Origin: Ornithodoros turicata
Taxonomy: Eukaryota > Arthropoda > Arachnida > Ixodida > Argasidae
NCBI RefSeq assembly: GCF_037126465.1
Contig: NC_088201.1
Coordinates: forward strand, 189,312,031-189,376,030
Reading direction: 5' to 3'
Length of the DNA: 64,000 nt
The notes under the pieces were generated by a model. It was not told the origin of the DNA and searched no databases. It saw only the letters and a program-made list of their open reading frames with translations. Shown piece after piece: positions 32,328-41,435 of this stretch (position 1 is its first letter; every line of letters starts with the position of its first letter). Both the position numbers and the translations under genes were made by a program.

Positions 32328-35300
32328 TGAAAGCTTTTCAAAGTCGGCAAAAGTTTCTGACACACTTACTATTACTTCTTAGTACTGCAACTATTATGCA
32401 GCACACGATCCTCCAATGGAATTGTCGTGGGTTCCTTTCTAACTTAGAGGATGTGAACGATCTCTTCGAGACGTATAATGCTACATGTTTTTGTCTTCAG
32501 GAAACATATTTGAACAACCAAACACAAAATCCACTGCGTAGACACAACATATTTCGAAGAGATCGAAGTGACGCCACCCGAGCATCTGGTGGTGTAGCAA
32601 TCATCACACGACGATCTCTCTCAACAAAAGCAATTCACCTAGTTACAAACTTGGAAGCTGTAGCTGTGCAGGTGTGTTTAGACAGGATCGTCACCATCTG
32701 CTCGGTATACTTGCCGCCATCAGACACTATTACACAAAAAGAATTAGAAGATTTATGCAGCCAACTTCCAAGTCCTTTTATAGTTCTAGGTGACTTTAAT
32801 GCTCATAATCCACTTTGGGGCAGTACAAGAACTGACACTCGAGGGAAAATGTTAGAGAAATTTTTATTATCAACATCCATCTGTCTTTTAAACACAGGGG
32901 CACCTACATACATACATTCTGCAAGTCAGACTCTCTCAGCCTTAGACCTGTCTTTTTGCAGTCCACCCTTGTTTCAGGAGATAGAATGGACTGTAAAACA
33001 AAACCCACTTGGAAGTGACCACTTCCCAGTGGTGTTAAAATACCTTACTCTAGTCGACACTCTGACGACACGCCCTCCCAGGTGGAAATTTGAAATAGCC
33101 GACTGGAATCAGTTTTCTGAAAAATGTGACCTCTCTCTGATTCCTATTGATACGGTGACGATCGAGGAAGCTAGCAATCTTATTAGTAACATCATCCTCG
33201 ATGCAGCAACACAATTCATTCCCCAGGCTTCTGGTCGTCTCCCAAAGCGACCTAAACCCTGGTGGAACAGTGAATGCGAGGAAACTCGCAAACTTCAAAA
33301 TCGGGCATGGGGCACATTTCGGAGGTACCCCACATCACAAAATCTCCTACTTTTTAAAAAGGCAAGAGCAAAGGCCAGGTGGACACGCAAACAAGCTAAG
33401 CGGTCCTCTTGGCACGCCTTTGTATCGTCTCTGTCTTGTAACACCCCATCCAAAGTGGTATGGGACAGACTTCGCAAAATCAGAGGAGAACACATCAGTC
33501 ATTCCGTCCCTCTTTTAGAAGTTAACGGTCAGGTATGTGAAAGCCTAGAAGAGCAGGCGAATGCGCTTGGGGAGCATTTCCAAAGAATTTCTGACTCATC
33601 TCATTATAGTAAAAACTTTCTTAAGATCAAAGACACTGCAGAAAAGAAGACAATTCGAATGAGTGGCGGGGACGACCATGGATATAATCAGCCGTTTACT
33701 ATGATAGAGCTGCAGAGGTCATTATCTTCAGCAAAGGCTACCTCACCTGGTCCAGACCGAGTGACATATTCCATGCTTCAGCACTTGTCCGAAACATCGA
33801 AAGAATGCTTGCTTCGTTTCTTCAACCGAATCTGGGCAGACAGCACATTACCATCCGCATGGAAAACTGCCACCGTTGTTCCACTGTTAAAACCTGGAAA
33901 AGACCCTTCAAATCCAACTAGCTATCGACCTATCGCTCTCACAAGCTGCATCGGCAAAACATTTGAGCGTATGGTCAATGTTCGGCTCGTCCATTTTCTA
34001 GAGGAAAACAAATGTCTCTCTGAACTTCAGTGTGGTTTTCGTGCCGGGAGGTCCACAACGGACCACCTGGTTCGAGTAGAAACAATGATACGTGAAGCTT
34101 TCGTCCGAAGACAACACTGCCTCTCTGTTTTCTTTGATCTTGAGAAGGCATACGATACCGCTTGGCGGTATGGTATCCTACAAGATCTGTACTCTTTTGG
34201 GATCAGGGGGCGCATACTTCGGTGCGTCATGAACTTCCTACAAAACAGGACATTCCAAGTACGACTTGGAACGACGCTATCTCGTGTTCTGGTTCAAGAG
34301 AATGGAGTGCCACAGGGATCTGTCCTGAGTGTTACTCTCTTCCTTGTAAAAATCAATTCAGTAGCCAATGTAATTCCTCGTTCCATGTCATGCTCCTTAT
34401 ACGTAGATGACATTCAAATATCATATTCTTCTACAAATCTAGCAATATGCGAGCGTCAGATGCAGCTAGCTCTAAACAAGCTTACCACATGGTCCCTCGA
34501 AAATGGGTTTAAGTTCTCGCACGAGAAAACTGTCTGTGTTCACTTCTCTAGGGTCAGAGGAATGCTTCCTTCACCTACTCTTAAGCTGAATGGGCAGGAC
34601 CTCACTGTTAAGAGTGAGCACAAATTTCTTGGGGTCACGTTTGATAGCAAACTTACTTTCCTACCGCACATTAAGAGCCTTAAAACTAAATGCATCAAGT
34701 CCCTAAGCCTCTTAAAGGTGCTGTCACACAGATCCTGGGGCGCAGATCGTGACACGTTGCATAGAATTTACATTTCGACAGTGAGGTCAAGATTGGACTA
34801 TGGGTGCATTGTCTATGGATCTGCCCGCGAATCTGCTCTCAAGATTTTGAACCCAGTTCACCACCAGGGGTTGCGTTTAATAACTGGTGCCTTTCGTACA
34901 TCACCAGTTGAGAGTCTATATGTCGAATCCAAGGAGTGGTCATTGGAGAGACGTAGGTTCTACCTCTCAGCATCATATGCGCTTAGAGTGAAAGGCTATC
35001 CAGAACATCCTGCGCTCCAGTCTGTGAGGGAGACACGGTTTAAGCAGTTCTTTCTCAGCAAACCCACAGTTATACCTCCTTTTAGTATGCGTGTGCTACA
35101 GGGAATCGAAACGTATGAGTTCATTGAGTATCACACACCAATTTTGCAAGCGTGTGTTGGAGCTCCGCCGTGGGATGTACTTCCAGAATGCAATTACTCT
35201 TTAGCTAAATATAACAAACATGGCACTCCACCATGTGTCCTCCAACAAGAATTCAGTTATGTAGCCGAAAGCTTTGGAGATCACACTGCTTTTTATACCG

Positions 35301-36115
35301 ATGGGTCAAAGACACACACATCCGTTTCTTGTGCAATGGTTACTGAATCTTGCACGAAGTCTCAGCGGCTTCCAAACTCTGCATCAGTTTTTACTGCAGA
35401 GCTATATGCAATAATCATGGCGCTTAGCTTCATCCTAGACCGTCAGATCAAGTCTTCGATCATCTACAGCGATTCACTCAGTTCTCTTAAAGCCATCTGT
35501 ACAATGCAGAAACAGAAAAATCACCTTGTATTAAGGGCCCGATATCTTGCAACCAAGGTAATCAAAAAAGGTCTCTGTTTAGGTTTTTGCTGGGTTCCCA
35601 GCCACGTTGGGATATCCGGCAATGAACTCGCAGATGCAGCAGCTGCAGCTGCGCTCTCTTCTGAAGTGAGCCTATTGGAGAGTCCCTCTCAAGACCTTAG
35701 GTCAGTCCTGAGGAGGAAAATTAATGAGAAATGGCAACGAGAGTGGGCTACACGAGAAAACAACAAGCTTTGGATGTCAAAAAACACAATTTTAGGAAGC
35801 ATACCGAGTTTTAAAAATCGTCTCCATTCAGTAGTTTTTAGTCGCTTACGCATTGGTCACACACACCTCACACATGGTTTTTTACTGCGCCGGGAGGAAC
35901 CACCGGAATGTACGCAGTGTGGGGAGCAGCTGTCTGTGCTGCACATCCTAATCACGTGTCCTGCACATGAACCTCATCGTCAGTATCACTTTAAAGAGCT
36001 TTACAAATATCAGTTGCCACTTCATCCAGCCTTGTTGTTGGGTGATGAGCCTCTTTTACCCTTCATGAGAGTTTTTAACTATTTTAAAGATATTGGCTAT
36101 TTAAATACAATATAG
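32327..36115 (+). CDS. A2 ORF2: AP endonuclease-RT-RNase H polyprotein, intact
   Basis: 1,262 residues from the ATG in TAATG. A hydrophobic leader (about residues 10-23) comes first. The AP endonuclease shows WNCRG (N32), LQET (E59), GDFNAH (D156/N158) and SDH (230-232). The RT has SPGPDRVTYSML, YRPIALTSC, GFRAGRST, FFDLEKAYDTA, QGSVLSVTLF and the catalytic YVDD at 692-695. RNase H follows with YTDGSK (D992), FTAELYA and YSDSLSS, and HVGISGNELAD. The end has a CCHC motif, C1195-x2-C1198-x7-H1206-x4-C1211. YVDD plus RNase H is typical of the I clade. Nothing is missing: this protein should nick DNA, prime and copy element RNA. Confidence 0.94.
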   Translation: MKAFQSRQKFLTHLLLLLSTATIMQHTILQWNCRGFLSNLEDVNDLFETYNATCFCLQETYLNNQTQNPLRRHNIFRRDRSDATRASGGVAIITRRSLSTKAIHLVTNLEAVAVQVCLDRIVTICSVYLPPSDTITQKELEDLCSQLPSPFIVLGDFNAHNPLWGSTRTDTRGKMLEKFLLSTSICLLNTGAPTYIHSASQTLSALDLSFCSPPLFQEIEWTVKQNPLGSDHFPVVLKYLTLVDTLTTRPPRWKFEIADWNQFSEKCDLSLIPIDTVTIEEASNLISNIILDAATQFIPQASGRLPKRPKPWWNSECEETRKLQNRAWGTFRRYPTSQNLLLFKKARAKARWTRKQAKRSSWHAFVSSLSCNTPSKVVWDRLRKIRGEHISHSVPLLEVNGQVCESLEEQANALGEHFQRISDSSHYSKNFLKIKDTAEKKTIRMSGGDDHGYNQPFTMIELQRSLSSAKATSPGPDRVTYSMLQHLSETSKECLLRFFNRIWADSTLPSAWKTATVVPLLKPGKDPSNPTSYRPIALTSCIGKTFERMVNVRLVHFLEENKCLSELQCGFRAGRSTTDHLVRVETMIREAFVRRQHCLSVFFDLEKAYDTAWRYGILQDLYSFGIRGRILRCVMNFLQNRTFQVRLGTTLSRVLVQENGVPQGSVLSVTLFLVKINSVANVIPRSMSCSLYVDDIQISYSSTNLAICERQMQLALNKLTTWSLENGFKFSHEKTVCVHFSRVRGMLPSPTLKLNGQDLTVKSEHKFLGVTFDSKLTFLPHIKSLKTKCIKSLSLLKVLSHRSWGADRDTLHRIYISTVRSRLDYGCIVYGSARESALKILNPVHHQGLRLITGAFRTSPVESLYVESKEWSLERRRFYLSASYALRVKGYPEHPALQSVRETRFKQFFLSKPTVIPPFSMRVLQGIETYEFIEYHTPILQACVGAPPWDVLPECNYSLAKYNKHGTPPCVLQQEFSYVAESFGDHTAFYTDGSKTHTSVSCAMVTESCTKSQRLPNSASVFTAELYAIIMALSFILDRQIKSSIIYSDSLSSLKAICTMQKQKNHLVLRARYLATKVIKKGLCLGFCWVPSHVGISGNELADAAAAAALSSEVSLLESPSQDLRSVLRRKINEKWQREWATRENNKLWMSKNTILGSIPSFKNRLHSVVFSRLRIGHTHLTHGFLLRREEPPECTQCGEQLSVLHILITCPAHEPHRQYHFKELYKYQLPLHPALLLGDEPLLPFMRVFNYFKDIGYLNTI

Positions 36116-36238
36116 TTTTACCCAGCTGCTCATGTATCTTGTTTTACTATCTAAACTTTTCTAAAACTATGGTTTTAGTTTAATCTTGCTGCTTTTACAT
36201 TGTCACCAACCATCCCCATTGTCTTTTCACCATAGCTT

Positions 36239-36271
36239 TGGCGCACTATGACCCTAGTTGTCCGTGCGCCA
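36239..36271 (+). promoter_or_regulatory. 3'-terminal hairpin of A2
   Basis: TGGCGCAC (36239-36246) pairs with GTGCGCCA (36264-36271). It is identical to A1, followed by TAAAAACCTGAATAATCATC and the target-site duplication. Confidence 0.75.
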
Positions 36272-36293
36272 TAAAAACCTGAATAATCATCAT

Positions 36294-36307
36294 CATTAGT
36301 CTGACGC
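36294..36307. repeat. 14-bp target-site duplication, right copy (A2)
   Basis: CATTAGTCTGACGC, matching 30856-30869. Element D resumes here. Confidence 0.92.
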
Positions 36308-36708
36308 GAACATAAGACACTTAGTAAGGCGTGGACACGAAGTGCCAACGTGTTCAAACCGTCCACACTTGTAGCACTGGGTGGGCTTTGACCGGCATTC
36401 ACTCACAGGAAATGGGGTCGCACCAACATACACTGAGTGGGGCCTGGGTCCTCTCGCGAAGACTAGTTCAAAGCGTCACTTTTTGCTAGTCGTTTCAATC
36501 TGGTGATAGTCACGCCCGATCGCAGACGCTGCGCGAGGTCGGTATAATTCAGAGAGGTTTCTGAGACACTAATGACACCCACTGTGGCCTGTTTGGCGGC
36601 CGGTGGAAACGCACTGGCTGTAGCACACAGACGCCTGAGACCAAGCAGTTTGTTTACCCCTCCCTGGGTTTTGACACCCACTGCTATAATGTTTTTAGCT
36701 CGATTCAC

Positions 36709-37099
36709 ACGGATTTCTGAGCTAGCTCAGTCGGAGCTTCAGATGCAATGAAATCTGAAAGAAACACTGTTCTGCTTACCGGTCAGCCGAAAAGACAACG
36801 GGTTGATACTCTGTTGAAGTTTTGCACAGTGTCATGGCTTGAGGCACTAAGGGCGGGTTCACACGAGGGACCGCAGTTGAGATACATCCTCGTGAAGCGA
36901 GCTTAACAGAAGTGACGTCATGCGGGTAACGAGTCGCGGTCCCACGTCAGGCGATAGGGGGCAAGTCCACGTGGAGCGCACGTGCTCATACCTGCTTGCG
37001 CTCTTGAGCTGTACTCTTTTTAAAGCATAGGAGTGGAGTGGCATGGGGAGGAAGACGGGGGGGGGGGGGGCTTCTGCCTGTCAAAACCGACAGCATGGT
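36709..37099. other. No recognisable gene; poly-G tract
   Basis: Between remnants D and E. A run of about 12 G lies near 37059-37070. GA-rich sequence continues to 37180. Confidence 0.45.
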
Positions 37100-37249
37100 T
37101 CACCTGCTGGGAAAGGGGTGGGAGAAGTGGAGGAAAGAAAGATAAAGGAGGGAAGAGAAAGGAAAACGAGGAGAGCAAGGTAGGGGTGGCAACGGTCCAA
37201 GGTTGCTGAAGTAGTCCGGGAGGGTCATGGGTAGGCTCTCTGGATCCGG

Positions 37250-39524
37250 CATGTCCCCGACACCTCCTTGCCTCATTGGCAAATGTATCAAAACCTTTGA
37301 AAAAACCTTTACCTGTGTACCAAATCTAATTGAATTTGTCCCGATTTTAACCACTGGCGGTCTACATGCATACTTACCCCCCTTAGCAACAAGAACAGCC
37401 TTAGTTTTATTTGGGTTGAATTCAATATTACTACCATGACCCCATTCTGTGATTAAATCTATTACTATTTGCGACTTGACCTCCACTTCTTTACGGGTAT
37501 TTCCCTGAACAATCACAGTAATATCATCCGCATATGCGAACATACAAACACCTTCCGGTAACTCTTTAGAAAGGAGGTCATTAACTGCTATGTTCCATAA
37601 TATAGGGCTAAGCGGCGACCCCTGGGGACACCCCGACACACCTTGTACCCCAACATTACCCATACTTGTCATGACAAAGTACTTTCTATTGATTAAGAAA
37701 TCGCAAACTGCTTTACACAAGTTGCGGGGACATTCCCATCCAGCGAAACTGGAAATAATGTGTTTAGGACGTACTGTCGTGAAGGCATTCGATACATCCA
37801 ACGCATATAAGGCTGCACATCCACCACCCTGCTTTGCTTCAATCAGAGATGAAATGATATGTTCTAATGCCAGTGTGGCAGGATCTGCTATGTAGAAAAC
37901 CGTATTGATTTTTACTAAAGAAAGTATTTCTGTAAAGTGCTGACTCCAGCCTGCCATGCAGCAACCTCTCGTAAACCTTACCAATGCCCATAGAAATGCT
38001 AATGTGTCGAAAATCATTTGTCTCCAATATACTACCCTCCTTCTTGGGTATCAGAATGACCTTACCAATTTTCCATGCATCTGGGAAAACCCCCAATGCA
38101 AATGCTTTATTCAAAATCCAGGTTAAGAAGTTGTAATGAATATTCTGCAACGTTTCCAAAATGTCCACATTAAAAAAATCAATGCCTTTATCAGCTCTCC
38201 CGTTCAGTGATTTAATAACACAATTGACTTCGTCCATCCCAAACGGTTTATCCTGATAACCCATGCCTTTATTGTCAATACTTTTACCATACACCTCTGC
38301 AAAACCAATACTATCAGAATGATGTGTACCATAAATATTTTCTAGTACAGCCATACAAGTTTCTTTTAAAAATCTTTAGTAATAGTACCGTCTTGACGCA
38401 TAATCGCCGGGATAATTCTATTGTGCTTAACTTGTCCCGTGAACTCTCTGTAAATATTTCCAAACTGTGCGACCGGGCTGATATCATTAATTTTATTATC
38501 AACGGAGTCTAGCTTAGCCATTACAATCAACGCCTTGTAAGTCTTGAATAAGTGAAAATATTTATCTTTGTAAGAATTTCTATTATCGCCTCGAGCTTTC
38601 TGGTATAATCTACGCATCGCGCGTACTCTCTTCCTAAGGGCAGATAACTCTCCTGTCCACCAGTCAACCGTTTTCTGTTTGTTTCTAGCCAATCTTAATT
38701 CCCTAACCTTATATTGCTCGATACGCTGCTGCATAATAGTTACGACATCTTCAATCTGATGGACATGACAAATGCGTTGTTTTCTAATTAAGCCCAACCT
38801 CTTTAATCATAGCCTCGATCCACCTCTTTCTGCCCGTCGCGGTAAGTTGAATTTTACCATGATAGTTCTTATCAAAACATGTAAATGAAATAAGCCTGTG
38901 ATCACTACCCGTGACAAGATCATGGACTGTCCAGTTTATTACCTTGTCAAAGTCCTTTTCTGTCACCAAAGTGACATCAATCCATGAGTCCCCGTTCCGG
39001 GAGTGAAAAGTAGACAATGAATTTGGGTGGTTAACAATAGCCATGTCATTAGCTAATATGAGGTCCAGTAGCTCTTCGCCCCTATCATCATTTCTGATTC
39101 CTCCCCATAGCTGATTCTTTGCGTTAAAGTCTCCTAAAACCAAAATCATTTTATGTTGAAAGAGGCTATTGATAAGGCGCAGATACTGCATCACTGGCGA
39201 GACTGCCGAGGTGGGGCTGATATATACATTAACAAGTACCAGTTCCTTGTCACCCACCGTGATAACCAACACAATCAAGTCATCTCCGACAAGATATGGA
39301 AGCACCTCACCCTGAAGGTCACAAATAACTGCACTTACTTTTGCTCCAGCCGTGCAGTAGACCATACTGATACCGTGAGGAAAACAAAATATCTTATCAG
39401 AAGAAACAAAAGGTTCCTGTACAAGTGCAACGTGAACATGCTGTTCTAAACAAAATTGTATCATGGTCTCCATGGCGGCTCTACCACGACCAGCGTTAAA
39501 TTGCAAAAATGTTAACTGTGACAT
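37250..39524 (-). pseudogene. Element E ORF2: endonuclease and RT, frameshifted
   Basis: The ATG at 39524 (MSQLTFLQFNAGRGRAA) opens an endonuclease with QEPFVSSD, LVLGDFNAKNQLWGG, GDSWIDVTLV and GSDHRLISF. The frame shifts near 38790 to the linker, has breaks near 38360, and continues with KIGKVILIPKKEGS and SKNQYGF. Near 37900 it shifts again into ALYALDVSNAF, GCPQGSPLSPILWN and the catalytic FAYADD (~37530). The FNPNKTKAV thumb follows, after which the sequence is foreign. At least three lesions and a missing 3' end make it dead. Confidence 0.75.
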
Positions 39525-39659
39525 GTAAAAAGGAAGACCTTAGCACCAATTCCAAGCGTAATGTAAGCCCTATTGCTGTTAAATTTAGTATCTATGCTCG
39601 CTATTCCCCCGTAATTTTTCAAGCTCTCTTCTAAAGAGCGGGCACCTAGTCGTGTTAAA

Positions 39660-40390
39660 AGAGTGCTCAACCCCGAGTGCTGACCCTCTTAGAGCGTTTT
39701 CGCGCTGGCAGGCCGCACTGCCTCGCCAAATGTCCCACGTCCCCGCACCTCGAACACCTCATGTGTTTCTCTGTACATGCTTTGGATCCATGCCGATACG
39801 TGAGACATTTGAAGCAGGCCTTTACATTAATTAGCTCCTGGACCCGGCACGAGGACCAGCCAGTGTGCAGCCTACCCTTCCGTACCATTAGTGCAGCTTT
39901 CTCGGGATTCATCTCAACAACAAAGTTACTATATGCCCCCTGCTTTGTCTGATTCAAAACCTTGAACTCATTCTCAAGTATATTAAGATCGTTTTTAACA
40001 TTTATGACATCCCTAAGTAACGTTGCATCAACCCTGTTTTCCACGCCCATAACTTTAAACGGGTGTTTCTCTGTTTGGGAAAAGAACTTTTTACCATACT
40101 CTCTATCTCCTCGTCATTGACCATGGCGTCAGCCATAGCCTGCAACCCTGTTACCGTCTTTGTTTTCACCAGAATCCCCCCCGTTTTTGATATCTCCTAA
40201 TTCCACCTCGGGTATTCCCAGTTCCACAGGGTTCAACTTGGACTGAATTGTATTTCGAATCTCCTCATTTTTTGCGCCCTGCTTTGCATGAATCAACATA
40301 ACAGCCTCATTTTTTTGTACCGTTGGCCCTACGTGCAGCACACCACTCTTAAAGGAGCAGTCTAAGACCGAGAAAAAAAAGTTTTTGATC
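39660..40390 (-). pseudogene. Element E ORF1, C-terminal half with zinc knuckles
   Basis: An upstream segment (40390-40129, AVMLIHAKQGAKNEEIRN) and a downstream segment (to 39667) lie in different frames. Both belong to a gag-like ORF1. The C-terminal part shows CFKCLTYRHGSKAC and CSRCGDVGHLARQC, two good CCHC knuckles, and a basic tail. A frameshift lies around 40060-40130. It is the nucleic-acid-binding part of the element E protein. Confidence 0.7.
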
Positions 40391-40400
40391 GTGATGGAAT

Positions 40401-41435
40401 GTCCGATCACTAAATAACGTTTTCGCGCAAGAAATATGAGCGTAGCAGAAAAATATCGCGCGCAGCTGTCGATTGATTCTCACGAGTGCGGAGAGCTCTC
40501 TCCTACTCTTGTGGAAGACACGTGAGAAATGACGGACACCTCCGTCACGATGTGACGTTGTACGTTGCGTCCACTCCTAGGGCTCGCAAGTGACCTCGAC
40601 AGCGACCTGACACCGACAATTGTCAAGGTGACGGCGGGCTCCTTTCGCGCGCGTTGTTCTGCCGAGAGACGCGCGCGCATGAGAAACGGCTGCCTTTCTT
40701 TCTTCTTTTCTTTTTTACAGAACATGGCTTCGGAAACATTAGTCGTCTGATCAGTCTGCCGCCAGTGAACTTTCTTCGATTCTTTTCGGTTGCACGGCGA
40801 AGACACGCAGTACAACGAAATCGAGAACTCGCGTGTGGATTGAGGTCAGCACTCCTCCAAAAGGGAATGAGGACGTGCAGGTGCAGTGCGAGTGGAAGTT
40901 GCGATCGTTGAACTAGTTCAATAAGTTGCAAACAGAAATAACGCACTTTGTTTGTCTTGATTTTCCGGGAACGAATACGAGGTGAGGCGCGTCATGTTGC
41001 ATCGCTTCGCGAACAGCACGAACCGCCACCCTGCGTACCGCCTCATGTGAGACGCTGGCACTTTTCGTTAGTTGGAGATGTATATAATAAACAAAAACAA
41101 TGACTATAAGACACACGATCGAGTTACCATTAGGAGCGTGATGTTTTATTGTTCGTATGCACCTCTCTTTTATGCCTCAAACCAACAGAACATCATGAAC
41201 CGCTGTCAACAAGGAGCATACCATTTACGAAGCAGACGAATTTTCCGTAACGAATGAGAGCACGCTTAACGTTTGACGTGACATTCAATGGGGAGTGGCT
41301 TGTGCCTGGAGCGCGCGAGCCTCCCGTCACGGAAGCGATTTTATAAATCGAATTGCGCTGTAACAAAACATTGTTCAGCCGAAATATTTTACCAGAATGA
41401 TTTTTACACACTGCTTGACCGAATAAAAACGGTTT
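40401..41435. other. No recognisable gene
   Basis: CpG-rich sequence with many ACG/CGT words (40430-40700), then AT-rich. Short frames on both strands lack motifs. It separates element E from the YqaJ gene and may include the 3' end of that element. Confidence 0.4.

Larger units (their letters stand above)
30870..36293 (+). mobile_element. Full-length I-type non-LTR retrotransposon A2
   Basis: A 5,424-bp element starting CCCCGCAGGGGGC and ending in an ATC tail, with a perfect 14-bp duplication. Both ORFs are open and all catalytic motifs are present. The plus-strand order is 5' UTR (~250 bp), ORF1, TAATG, ORF2, 3' UTR (~180 bp), hairpin, tail. A1 is a near-identical deleted sister. It inserted into the ORF1 of remnant D in the opposite orientation. 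It is a strong candidate for a recently active copy. Confidence 0.95.
29700..36708 (-). mobile_element. Non-LTR retrotransposon D remnant, interrupted by A2
   Basis: On the minus strand an ORF1 relic runs from about 36708 into a CCHC knuckle, QCYKCGRFEHVGTSC (~36378-36335). It then breaks at A2 and resumes at about 30855 with a second knuckle-like stretch (ANCEKAHSG). ORF1 tail relics at 30707-30357 are followed by the start of an ORF2 endonuclease, VVHWNCRGLQGK, near 30145-30075. Further endonuclease scraps reach 29700, where it ends. Many stops and frameshifts. Because A2 sits inside the knuckle region, D is older than A2. Clade not assignable. Confidence 0.65.
37100..40400 (-). mobile_element. 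Non-LTR retrotransposon E (R1/LOA-like), decayed
   Basis: On the minus strand: an ORF1 C-terminal half with CCHC knuckles (40390-39660), ORF2 endonuclease (39524-38784), linker and RT up to and beyond YADD (to about 37250). The sequence then passes into GA-rich DNA, and no RNase H domain is found, so the 3' part is lost. Domain sequences resemble element C in plan (QGSPLSPxLWN, AYADD). The N-terminal ORF1 half is absent here; a matching type of half is present at 51514-52210. Confidence 0.75.
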
